Assembly: GCA_002772535.1 (NCBI GenBank)
Contig: PFDP01000015.1
Location: 1 to 64,000, forward strand
Direction: 5' to 3'
Source: Candidatus Peregrinibacteria bacterium CG10_big_fil_rev_8_21_14_0_10_36_19
Lineage (GTDB): Bacteria > Patescibacteriota > Gracilibacteria > UBA1369 > LOWO2-01-FULL-3
Length of the DNA: 64,000 nucleotides
Shown here: positions 20,801 through 27,093 of the stretch, piece after piece
Layout of the letters: each line of letters begins with the position of its first letter
How positions within the stretch are numbered: the first letter of the stretch is position 1
Program-made: the position numbers and the translations under genes
Notes under the pieces: generated by a model
Seen by the model: only the letters and a program-made list of their open reading frames with translations
Databases searched by the model: none
What the model was told of the DNA's origin: nothing

Positions 20801-23530
20801 AAAGTTGGTGCTTTCTTGCCTGAATATGGTCAACTTCCTGAGGTTACAGTAACTGTTTCAACAGAAAATGTTACTAGCCAAAACTTCTCTCCAAGTAATG
20901 CCGCAAATACAACTTTCTATAGTGTTTCAGGAGCGGTAACAATTGGAGGATCAAATGTTGAAAAGGCACATGTTCGTATTCTTGGTAATGGCTTCTTTAA
21001 TGAAACTCAAACAGATTCATCAGGGAACTACAGCTTTAAGGTGCCAAGTGGTAATGGTTATGTGATTGAGGCTTTTGCTGAAGGTTATGGAGAACTTCCA
21101 AAACTAGCAGCATTTAATGTATCTGGAGATACAACTGGTAAAGATATTACCGTTGGAACTCCAAGAACAACTACAATTACACTTTCCAGTGCTCTACCTG
21201 TTGACACTGTACTTACTCTAACTGCGGCTGACGGAACTGAAAACAAAGTTAAGGTTCCTGCCGGACAAACTTCAGCTCAAGCATATATTCCTCAAGATGG
21301 AATATATGTTGTAGATGCTGATGCTCCTGGTATTCCAATGGATACAGATGCTGTTTCTGGTACTGATGGAAATACCGTTTTTAGCAGCACAACTGGGGCT
21401 GTAACAGTAAATGGTAACGAAGGTTTAACAATTACAGTACCAACACTTAGAACTGTTTCTGGAACTGTTAAAGATGATAGTAATAACAATATTGAGGATG
21501 CTCTTGTAACATTGCTTAATGTAACAACCGGTGACGTAGTAACTGCAAGAACTGAGAGTGATGGAACATACAGCATACAAGTGCCTGATGATGCTACAAA
21601 CGACTATGTAATTAATACAAAAAAACCTGGGCTTTTGAGGTCTCCTACAAAAGTGACTGTTAATGGCTCAAATGTAACAGCACAAACTCTTACATCAACT
21701 GCTGCGGAATATACAATTTCTGGCCAAGTTCTTAATGGAGATAGCGAAGCTGTTGCAAATGCCTTTGTAAGAGCACAAAAACAAAGTGGTGGTGAAAGTG
21801 GAGTTCAGGCTGATGCAAGTGGTAACTACAGCATTCCTGTAGATGCTGGTGTATGGACTGTTTATGCTATTGGTGAAGGTTATGAAGAAGCTGCTCTAAG
21901 TGGAGGAGCTGTAACCATTACAAATGCGTCTGCAAGCTCAAAAGATATTACTTTATCAAGTACTGTAACCCTAAAAAGACCAACACAAAAATCTATAACA
22001 CCTGCAACTGGTGGCGTACTTGATGATACCGATGATGATGGCGATGCGAATGCTTTAAGAACTAAAATTACTGTTCCAGCAAATGCATTAGGCAGCGAAA
22101 CTTCTGCTGGAAGCATTAGTGCCACAGAAACTAATAATGTTCGTGATACTGCTGGAGTATCATTAATTAAAGCTACAGCATTACAAATTAGTGCTACGGA
22201 TCCAAATGGGCAATCTATTAAAACTCTAAATAGTGAGGTAACTGTAGAACAAGAACTAACTCGTGCAGAACTATCGGCAGCAACGTCTAGCAATGGTACT
22301 GCTATTGATACTATGGAAGAAGCAGAGGCAATAATTATGGGTAAATGGGACGAAACAAGTCAAGATTGGCTTAGAATCCCAACAACCACTGGCTTCCTAA
22401 AAAATGATGTTCCAGTTGTAGATCTTACTACTATTGATACACCTGCTGAATTTGCGGCTAATGTAGATAAAGTTAGTGTAAGGGCTCTAACACCAACATT
22501 CTCACTTTTTGCACCTCTATCTGCTACAGATCCATCTGCACCTGACACACCAAGTGGCCTTGCTGCAACTGCATCATCTACAACAGCAATTGCATTGAGT
22601 TGGACACAAACTGATGGAGCTACAAGCTACGATATCTATAGAAGTACAAGTTCAGGCGGTACATATGCAAGAATTGGAAGTGAACCTACAGTTTCATCTG
22701 GTTCTACAACAACTTACAGCGACACTGGTCTTTCTGCTGGTACAGCTTACTACTACAAAATTTCTGCTTTAAATAGCTCTGGAGAATCTGCTGTTTCTGC
22801 TGCTGTTACTGCAACTACAACTGCTGCTAGCAGTGGTGGTGGTGGTGGCAGTGGCGGTGGCGGTGGAGGAGGCGGTGGTCTCATATTTAGTGGTGGAAGT
22901 AGTAGCTCAAGCTCAACTACAAGCGATACTGATTCAAATGGAAGTACTGCTGCAGGTGAAGCCACAAGTGCTGCTGAAACTTCTGCTACTGGATCATTTA
23001 AAGATACTAAGGGACACTGGTCTGAAACCCATGTTGCCAGACTTGCTAAGGCTGGAATCGTAAGTGGATATGGAAATGGTAAGTTTGGTCCTGATGACAA
23101 AGTAACTCGCGCACAATTGATAAAAATTGCCCTTGAAGCTTTCAAGATTGCTAAAGCAGAGAAGATTGAAAGTATTGCCTTTAAAGACGTATCAAGCACC
23201 AAAGATTGGTTTGCAGGCTACGTAGAAGCTGCTTACTTAAGAAACATTATTGGTGGATATAAAGATGGAACATTCAGACCAAATGCTCCAATCACCAGAG
23301 CGGAAGCACTTAAGATTGTATTCTTAGCTGCCGGAAAAGATGTAAGTAGTGTAAGTGAAGGTGCTTTGAAATTTGGAGATGTAAAATCTAGTGATTGGTT
23401 TGCGAAGTATGTTGGATATGCAAGCTCTAATGGAGTTGTTTCCGGCTACAAGAATGGTAAATTTGGACCTAACGATAGCTTAACGAGAGGTCAGGTTGCC
23501 AAGATTGTTTCGCTGCTTATGGATATGTAG
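14861..23530 (+). CDS. Giant multidomain SLH surface protein (2889 aa)
   Basis: An exported protein of 2889 residues with a signal peptide (MKFPNFIRRF... to LPTVLAA). Approximate layout: Ig-like modules to residue 760; a carboxypeptidase-regulatory-like module at 771; three Big_5-type Ig modules near 867, 1024 and 1157 (FDKQMSQSTI, FSEPMSDDGG, FDKDLDQSTI); a beta-rich region; more regulatory-like modules near 1610, 1826, 1929, 2020, 2196 and 2283, with recurring TISGTV and DSSGNY motifs; a 200-residue ZU5/GAIN-like stretch; Fn3 at about 2560; a glycine-rich linker (2658-2674); and three SLH domains from about 2712. It is probably a stalk-like adhesin or S-layer-associated protein anchored at its C-terminus. 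A strong terminator follows. Confidence 0.82.
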   Translation: MKFPNFIRRFVSYVSIMTIALSMVAAGLPTVLAASTISITTNGLQNNFPGAPIAQGVTAAALSVSVTASQASQTLTGITVNFDGTGFATSDLEALATDNTSGVQLYLDDGELSGGGMIWFNSGADTLVTLDNPTWSSTSVTLTPATPVSLTSGTAKVFWVVIKTSNTGTNNDEIRLTVPTNGVTTSDGNGPASDFVANNFAIDTVAPTITSVSGASGSPTLEVRFSEPVISILDFGIGNADNFTFTDNGTTGGSAISALNHNAGQDFMTITLDSNTDFGDFDGSPSTLAAASAKISDVAGNAMGTSAVSFSSPVKFTSGALPGTFVGDTGYSFNLGVSGGNSGSYTFSDQSANGSKLSDLGITLNTSTGALSSGGGVANKPGSHNVLLRITDGNTTADKVYTVNIAATEGAGIPGVSLVTPSGGSKGTSTQTINVTGVNTTWSQGVTTATLALPPGDGGTNAIGAAGGDGSSGSPTVTVNSPTSLTISFSIGAGASEGVRDVLITTGAQVVNAPGAFNVFASGGSGLTLVSPVSAGTNVQLPPRFNFLPSASGSVNSYRISVFSDANGQQRVWDYAFPKPADVDNSNGSHCGATLCEIEYGEGSFGFLQQPTFLAPNTKYYWKVQSNAETYTNVSTSTIPLETTPLRYFTTTESVTDVSPPEIFHRPVFQATASANLKIYARIFDNIATSSTTPQLTGKVYYCQGAVCSPTTTADAAYVGSGYFSFTIPSATISTAGTKIRYYLEASDGTNLRTFKDPTENPFTITSVASGATTIAGTIKDADDACGSGSTNPRQSTIFAEGTGFNTTSSNDANCTFTLSNMPAGVYDLVAFKEGYSDRIVSGTPSGSSGVALKIKAGQFGGFGGDTSKAKIKFHGPPDGAQGIPGTQTGVSVFAVFDKQMSQSTINSTNFTVSEVNKSNGNLTDITSRGAVVYYPTSPNLPGIPPEGNMVVWTLSGDNTLGDDKTIVVKLAADITDKSGNSIEGNQSDGSYAFMFNTGVTPDFNTFNSATGSFSGGGTFGAGQFIPPHVSSSSPAPGSFGVPKNAKIVVEFSEPMSDDGGGYTLASNFKLYTVASGTETDVTSAAINTVTLDSSKRKAVVALKGTYNSGLFASNTEYVVKVLGGAKSGAGLTLAPPDQSTNVMFFSKFKVGSSSDTGAPSLLGTIPNAGSTDFPVNANVFSATFDKDLDQSTITSSTAYLSVGSRTVSADVQYNPGAREILIITKTALSPSTTYTLNISNSVTGLNGTAITAVSKSFTTGGADTVAPKIQFMNCDDYACAVTFDEPMNAAKVSDTSNWTTSVLNVLAYLGLEYGNAGFASLSGTAVDLSSASFSYDGATKTVKIEGLDLSSAIGKELSLGMDSSGANQSKDLAGNALDADYSSVRAVIQNSATTKGALGPNASFGGETVFEKMGNALPDNFSTATYGFAPPVEVRPFNAMAGRSTIFGVRIPISKKISAGGQIVLTFPNGYDISGAKQDPNSPMHFDLNGPGSGTIKFKCNTSTALTKVCSGDSTITGDSGGDTTTVGGLADDGVTVNSSARTVTITLSADTNSSGPDFITFDIAGITNTTSPKDFGTSGYTVDVKTKNGSTVAESLTSLPFFIKSAGSYALTGTITATGNDQSGTIKVYAFSPQTGPLEATTTDFSGATTATYSFTSLPAGEYEIFTDPLVSINTASFVGSSPVRVKMTGNTTKNFTIGSATSGGTDVKVWVKGPANEVLDLFAFGPAGQRVLQKTLDNNASNYESFLINLPNGNWSIGVGPSMPKGVTNARPPEPNYMPPKPLDINIIGGTVYESSADANNSAADGGADAANDGEVSFALTSTSKTIKGVVKDGSNRVLASAEVFAYDPVSGFGAFTQADTSGAFTLNVGDTGNFKVGAFIPGMGESKEYSVVVKSDATTYLSIDGAAAITPATAASTFVIKMTKPDYTISGTVSDAIGGTVQGANVYAYKTSGPGNAHANVDSSGNYKLYVSAGTWKVGAFLPEYGQLPEVTVTVSTENVTSQNFSPSNAANTTFYSVSGAVTIGGSNVEKAHVRILGNGFFNETQTDSSGNYSFKVPSGNGYVIEAFAEGYGELPKLAAFNVSGDTTGKDITVGTPRTTTITLSSALPVDTVLTLTAADGTENKVKVPAGQTSAQAYIPQDGIYVVDADAPGIPMDTDAVSGTDGNTVFSSTTGAVTVNGNEGLTITVPTLRTVSGTVKDDSNNNIEDALVTLLNVTTGDVVTARTESDGTYSIQVPDDATNDYVINTKKPGLLRSPTKVTVNGSNVTAQTLTSTAAEYTISGQVLNGDSEAVANAFVRAQKQSGGESGVQADASGNYSIPVDAGVWTVYAIGEGYEEAALSGGAVTITNASASSKDITLSSTVTLKRPTQKSITPATGGVLDDTDDDGDANALRTKITVPANALGSETSAGSISATETNNVRDTAGVSLIKATALQISATDPNGQSIKTLNSEVTVEQELTRAELSAATSSNGTAIDTMEEAEAIIMGKWDETSQDWLRIPTTTGFLKNDVPVVDLTTIDTPAEFAANVDKVSVRALTPTFSLFAPLSATDPSAPDTPSGLAATASSTTAIALSWTQTDGATSYDIYRSTSSGGTYARIGSEPTVSSGSTTTYSDTGLSAGTAYYYKISALNSSGESAVSAAVTATTTAASSGGGGGSGGGGGGGGGLIFSGGSSSSSSTTSDTDSNGSTAAGEATSAAETSATGSFKDTKGHWSETHVARLAKAGIVSGYGNGKFGPDDKVTRAQLIKIALEAFKIAKAEKIESIAFKDVSSTKDWFAGYVEAAYLRNIIGGYKDGTFRPNAPITRAEALKIVFLAAGKDVSSVSEGALKFGDVKSSDWFAKYVGYASSNGVVSGYKNGKFGPNDSLTRGQVAKIVSLLMDM

Positions 23531-23555
23531 TTTTGATTGGAAATTGAGTTAGGGT

Positions 23556-23584
23556 GGGCGGCGCCGGATGGCGCCGCCCTTTTT
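23556..23584 (+). terminator. Terminator of the giant surface gene
   Basis: A perfect 10-bp stem, GGGCGGCGCC / GGCGCCGCCC, with loop GGAT, followed by TTTTT. It starts 26 nt past the stop codon. Confidence 0.92.
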
Positions 23585-23680
23585 GTTAATTTAATTAGCA
23601 AAACTTTCTAATTGAAATATTAGAGATGCTTCGTTAGAATTGGGCTGGCTTAAGTCGTGGTGATGCGATTTAGCCACCTT

Positions 23681-23755
23681 GGCGCCATCGTATAACGGCT
23701 AGTACATCGCCCTCTCACGGCGAAAATACGGGTTCGATTCCCGTTGGCGCTACCA
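23681..23755 (+). tRNA. tRNA-Glu (anticodon CUC)
   Basis: A cloverleaf can be drawn: acceptor GGCGCCA/TGGCGCT, anticodon stem TCGCC/GGCGA around loop CTCTCAC (anticodon CTC), T arm ACGGG-TTCGATT-CCCGT, discriminator A and encoded CCA. The first acceptor pair is G-U. Confidence 0.93.
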
Positions 23756-23779
23756 TGATTAGAAACATGAATTAAATTT

Positions 23780-24058
23780 TTAGTAAACTTTATTGTGCCC
23801 TCCAATATCAAGGAATGTGAAGACCAAAATTTCTTTTTCCTTTCGAGTTAGCTTTTCATAAATAGCTCTAATATCATCTGTAATTGAAAAAGCAAATTCA
23901 TTTTTACGCTTTCCTTTTAGCTTATGAGTTTTTAAAGAGGGAGAATATTCATCATCAATAAAAAGTTCTAACTTTTTTATAAATAACTTTTGTGTTTTTA
24001 TATTCAACTTTTCAAAAGATTTGTCGAACCTCCCAGTACGCTGAATTATCTTTTTCAT
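23780..24058 (-). CDS. RelE/YafQ-family toxin
   Basis: A 92-residue predicted ribosome-dependent mRNA interferase. Motifs include FDKSFEKLN near the N-terminus, LKTHKLKGKRKNEFAFSITDDIRAIYE, and the C-terminal VFTFLDIGGHNKVY; the His-x-x-Val-Tyr ending is typical of the YafQ/RelE group. The start codon overlaps the stop of the upstream antitoxin gene (ATGA), the classic coupled antitoxin-toxin order. Nothing follows before the tRNA-Glu gene on the other strand. Confidence 0.87.
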   Translation of the reverse strand: MKKIIQRTGRFDKSFEKLNIKTQKLFIKKLELFIDDEYSPSLKTHKLKGKRKNEFAFSITDDIRAIYEKLTRKEKEILVFTFLDIGGHNKVY

Positions 24059-24291
24059 TTGATAAGTGATTCAAAGCTTTTTATACAATCCCTTTTACCA
24101 TTTTGTGTAGATACATCAAAAGATGCTGTAATTTCGTCATCGTCTGATACTAGGCCAAACTTTAGCTTATTTTCGTTATAAGCTTTTAGGGCCTGAGTTA
24201 TTACAAATGTTAAAGTCACTCCGTCTTTCTGAGCCTTTTTTTGTGCAGTTGCTTTTATTGGACCTTCTAAGTTTATAGTTAATGAAGCCAT
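24055..24291 (-). CDS. RelB/DinJ-type antitoxin (ribbon-helix-helix)
   Basis: A 78-residue protein. Its N-terminal half (ASLTINLEGPIKATAQKKAQKDGVTLTFVITQALKAY) fits a ribbon-helix-helix DNA-binding domain of the DinJ/RelB type, and the polar C-terminal half would wrap the toxin. It ends in TGA, overlapping the toxin ATG by 4 nt. The upstream region is rich in TAATATTA-like inverted sequences that may be operators, as expected for autoregulation. The partner at 23780 is a YafQ-like toxin. Confidence 0.78.
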   Translation of the reverse strand: MASLTINLEGPIKATAQKKAQKDGVTLTFVITQALKAYNENKLKFGLVSDDDEITASFDVSTQNGKRDCIKSFESLIK

Positions 24292-24388
24292 GATTTTACA
24301 GATAATATAATAATTTCATACTAATATTACACTCATTACCTTTAATAATCAAGAATTTTAGCAGAGAATGAAATTTTAAAATATGTTG

Positions 24389-24631
24389 TTAATAAGCCTT
24401 TTGCTTCCAAGATTGTATATTTCCCCATTCCTCTTCCGTTGGTAGATCATCAAAATTTATTTTTGATAATGCTTTTGTATCTTTATCTAATTTTTTCTTT
24501 AGCCACATTTCTAATGCCATTTTAATTACATTCCTTTGAGTGGTATCTGTTTTTTCTGCAAAATCTTTCATTTCCGAAACTAAATTAGTTGGCAACAAGG
24601 CTGAAATGCGAGTGTTTTTTTGATGATTCAT
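24389..24631 (-). CDS. Orphan ribbon-helix-helix protein (antitoxin-like)
   Basis: An 80-residue protein. NTRISALLPTNLVSEMKDFAEKTDTTQRNVIKMALEMWLKKKL looks like a CopG/Arc-type ribbon-helix-helix domain, with a short acidic and tryptophan-containing tail. No toxin gene adjoins it: the next gene downstream on the strand starts 97 nt away and is the antitoxin of a complete pair. It may be a solitary antitoxin or a small repressor. Two AT palindromes directly upstream (24637-24648 and 24667-24676) are candidate binding sites. Confidence 0.65.
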   Translation of the reverse strand: MNHQKNTRISALLPTNLVSEMKDFAEKTDTTQRNVIKMALEMWLKKKLDKDTKALSKINFDDLPTEEEWGNIQSWKQKAY

Positions 24632-24636
24632 TTTAG

Positions 24637-24676
24637 AATATTAATATTACGATTTTGTATTACTTTATATTAATAT
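24637..24676. promoter_or_regulatory. Paired AT palindromes upstream of the RHH gene
   Basis: AATATTAATATT (24637-24648) and ATATTAATAT (24667-24676) are perfect palindromes with centres 29 bp apart, just before the RHH start codon. They are candidate operators for autoregulation, but AT-rich sequence makes chance palindromes common. Confidence 0.4.
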
Positions 24677-24725
24677 CATATTTACCTTATATGAATAATA
24701 TTAAATTTTTCTAAATTATTTACTC

Positions 24726-24778
24726 TTATCACTCCCCTCTTTAGAGTGCTAGACATTTTTTAAAGGTCTGTATATAAT
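24726..24778 (+). promoter_or_regulatory. CIRCE-like HrcA operator and dnaJ promoter
   Basis: TTATCACTC (24726-24734), a 9-bp spacer, then GAGTGCTAG (24744-24752). The CIRCE consensus TTAGCACTC-N9-GAGTGCTAA differs at one base in each arm. The right arm overlaps the -35 box TAGACA (24750-24755), which is 17 bp from TATAAT (24773-24778). The dnaJ ATG lies 7 nt after the -10 box, predicting a leaderless mRNA. Heat-shock control by HrcA is expected; hrcA is not in the window. Confidence 0.8.
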
Positions 24779-24785
24779 TTGCGGG

Positions 24786-25916
24786 ATGAGTAAAGACTTA
24801 TACGAAATTTTGGGCGTACCGAAAGGAGCAAGTGAGCAGGAAATTAAATCTGCTTACCGTAAGGCTGCTTTAAAATGGCATCCCGATAAACATAAAGGTG
24901 ATACAGATGCTGAAAAAAAATTCAAAGAAATAAATTCTGCATACGAAACTTTGTCTGATAAGCAGAAGCGTCAACAATATGATACTTTTGGTAGCACTGG
25001 TGGAGCTGGTGGTTTTGGTGGTGGAGGCGGTGGTGCTCAAGGATTTGGTGGTTTTGATTTTTCCGGTTTTCAAGGTGGTGGCGCTGATGGATTTGCAGAT
25101 ATTTTTGAATCATTTTTTGGTGGCGGTGGCGGTGGTGCTAGTCGTTCTGCCAAAAGAGGTGGAGCCCAAAGAGGAAATGACATTGAAACCTCTATACATT
25201 TGAAATTTGAAGAGGCGGTTTTTGGGTGTCAGAAAGAATTGGAAATAACAAAGCCAGATGTCTGCAAAAACTGTGAAGGTAAGGGGGCTGAAAAAGGCAG
25301 TCCAATTGTGAGCTGTAAAGAGTGTGGAGGGGCTGGACAAGTACGCAGCGTAAGAAATACAATTTTGGGACAAATGGCCACTACTAGAATTTGTGGGGCG
25401 TGTCATGGAGAAGGTAAGGTGCCAGAAAAAGTTTGTAGTAGTTGTCATGGAACTGCAAGAACTCGAGTAAAAGAAAGAGTAAAAGTTAAAATACCTGCCG
25501 GTGTTGATAATGGTTCAACTATAAGGCTAAGCGGTAAAGGTGAAGGTGGAATTAAAGGTGGTGAAGCCGGTGATCTATATATAAATTTAATTGTTGAAGG
25601 TAGTAAGAGATTTTTTAGAGCTGGAAGAGATATTCATTCTGAAGTAAAAATTCATGCGTTGCAGGCAATACTTGGCGCAGATATAAAAATTGACACTCTT
25701 CATGGTGAATCAACTATTGAAATTCCTGCCGGTACTGAAGATGGTCAAGTGTTTAAGTTAAGCGCAAAAGGCGTACCAATGGCATCTGGCGCTGGAGACC
25801 ATCTGGTTAAAATAAGAATTGAAATACCAAAAAAACTCTCTAAGAAAGAAAGAGAGCTTTTTGAGGCGTTAGCCGATGAATCAAAGATTCAATTTAAGAA
25901 GAAAAGTTGGTTTTAG
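24786..25916 (+). CDS. dnaJ: Chaperone DnaJ
   Basis: A 376-residue Hsp40 co-chaperone that stimulates DnaK ATPase and binds unfolded protein. It has a J domain (residues 1-70) with the HPD motif in KWHPDKHKG, a Gly/Phe-rich linker (about 74-125), a zinc-binding region with four repeats ([32 protein letters not shown], about 159-222), and the C-terminal substrate-binding domains. The last repeat has Ala where CxxCxGxG expects Gly, but all eight cysteines are present. It is a single gene without dnaK or grpE nearby, under a CIRCE-like operator. Confidence 0.97.
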   Translation: MSKDLYEILGVPKGASEQEIKSAYRKAALKWHPDKHKGDTDAEKKFKEINSAYETLSDKQKRQQYDTFGSTGGAGGFGGGGGGAQGFGGFDFSGFQGGGADGFADIFESFFGGGGGGASRSAKRGGAQRGNDIETSIHLKFEEAVFGCQKELEITKPDVCKNCEGKGAEKGSPIVSCKECGGAGQVRSVRNTILGQMATTRICGACHGEGKVPEKVCSSCHGTARTRVKERVKVKIPAGVDNGSTIRLSGKGEGGIKGGEAGDLYINLIVEGSKRFFRAGRDIHSEVKIHALQAILGADIKIDTLHGESTIEIPAGTEDGQVFKLSAKGVPMASGAGDHLVKIRIEIPKKLSKKERELFEALADESKIQFKKKSWF

Positions 25917-25976
25917 GTTTACATTTTAGGCAGTTGCGATTACTATTTTAGCCAGTATTACTCATTCTTTAGTTTT

Positions 25977-26546
25977 ATGAACATTACTCTCTCTTGGGAC
26001 CTGTTTGTGCTCGTATTCTTCGTTATTATAGTGGCGTACAGCTTAATCATAGGTAGAGATAATACTTTGAAGGTTATTTTGGGTACTTACGTTGCGATGA
26101 TTGCCTCAGATGCAACTGGTGCTCTTTTTGAAAGATATTTCAATGGAACTCCAGTGTTTGCTCAGCTTTTAAAATTCGCTTCTGTAGCTAATGATCAAGA
26201 AGCTGTGGTTTTTGTAAAAGTAATTGTCTTTGTAATTTTGGTTATTTTGTTTGCAGTAAGAGGAGCATTCCATGTTGATACTGTTGATGATAGATCTGCA
26301 CTTATAAGACTAGCAATGAGTCTGGTTTATGCAGCAATGAGCGCCGGATTAATTATTAGTGCTATTTTGGTTTTTGTAAGTGGTGCTTCGTTTATTGGCA
26401 ACGGCACAGAAGGTGGAAGCCTTGCACTTTGGACAATATACAATAAATCTCAAATGATAGAATCGATAGTGAGAAATAGCTATTTCTGGTTTTCTATCCC
26501 CGCATTATCGTTCCTGATTCACAGTTTATATTCGCACGAAGAGTGA
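25977..26546 (+). CDS. Multi-pass membrane protein of unknown function
   Basis: A 189-residue protein with about five hydrophobic segments: residues 7-25, 33-48, 77-97, 108-134 and 165-183. The first part, with VILGTYVAMIASDATGALFERYF, loosely recalls CvpA-type proteins, but this is not convincing. It ends in TGA, one of the cases showing that TGA is a stop here. It lies 60 bp after dnaJ and before tRNA-Lys, and may be transcribed from its own promoter. No function is assigned. Confidence 0.6.
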   Translation: MNITLSWDLFVLVFFVIIVAYSLIIGRDNTLKVILGTYVAMIASDATGALFERYFNGTPVFAQLLKFASVANDQEAVVFVKVIVFVILVILFAVRGAFHVDTVDDRSALIRLAMSLVYAAMSAGLIISAILVFVSGASFIGNGTEGGSLALWTIYNKSQMIESIVRNSYFWFSIPALSFLIHSLYSHEE

Positions 26547-26612
26547 TCTTTGAATTTTGGCTTGATTTTGAGGCGACTAGCCCATAAAATGTTGACGTTT
26601 TGTTTTTGACAT

Positions 26613-26688
26613 GGGTTGGTAGCTCAGTCGGTAGAGCAACGGCCTTTTAAGCCGATGGTCGCGGGTTCGAATCCCGCCCAACCCACCA
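26613..26688 (+). tRNA. tRNA-Lys (anticodon UUU)
   Basis: Acceptor GGGTTGG/CCAACCC, D arm GCTCAGTCGGTAGAGC, anticodon loop CTTTTAA between ACGGC and GCCGA (only four of these five pairs can form strictly), T arm GCGGG-TTCGAAT-CCCGC, discriminator A, encoded CCA. Confidence 0.95.
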
Positions 26689-26730
26689 TTTTAAAAAGCA
26701 GACGGTTATTTGCTGCACATTTAATTCTAT

Positions 26731-26758
26731 TTGACATTTTTAAAAAATAAATTAAAAT
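26731..26758 (+). promoter_or_regulatory. Promoter of the 65-aa gene
   Basis: TTGACA (26731-26736), 16-bp spacer, TAAAAT (26753-26758). It would give a leader of about 20 nt before ATG 26786. Confidence 0.5.
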
Positions 26759-26785
26759 ATCATCTTAATATTTTAAACATTTAAA

Positions 26786-26983
26786 ATGAGTAGAGATGAA
26801 TTAAGACAAAATGAAGGTGATGGAATTGAGTTACAAACTGGTGATGTTGCATTTGATGGTGGAGTGATAAGAGATGGTGAAATTATTCCTGATCAAGCTG
26901 AAATTAATCGTCGCCTTAAGGCTGCCCTAAGCCTTCTTCACTGGGAAATTGGAGCTTCAAAAAGAAATAACAACGAGCAGTAA
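26786..26983 (+). CDS. Small hypothetical protein, 65 aa
   Basis: An acidic 65-residue protein starting MSRDELRQNEGDGIELQTG, with a predicted helix near the C-terminus (EINRRLKAALSLLHWEIGASKR). I do not recognise it. A consensus-like promoter upstream (26731-26758) and separation from the neighbouring genes favour a real gene. There are no membrane segments or signal peptide, so it should be cytoplasmic. Confidence 0.5.
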   Translation: MSRDELRQNEGDGIELQTGDVAFDGGVIRDGEIIPDQAEINRRLKAALSLLHWEIGASKRNNNEQ

Positions 26984-27093
26984 TCATCTGCAAGTTTAAA
27001 AACTTTTTAGAAAAATTTTAGATTTTATTTAAATTGGACTGTTAGGTTGATGATGTCTTCGCGCGGAGCATCCTTATTTCCTAACAATTCCTT

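Noticed and set aside
9599..23530. Long antisense open frames in the S-layer genes
   Set aside because: They are explained by the low stop-codon density opposite Thr/Ser/Ala/Gly-rich coding sequence; none has a recognisable product or promoter.
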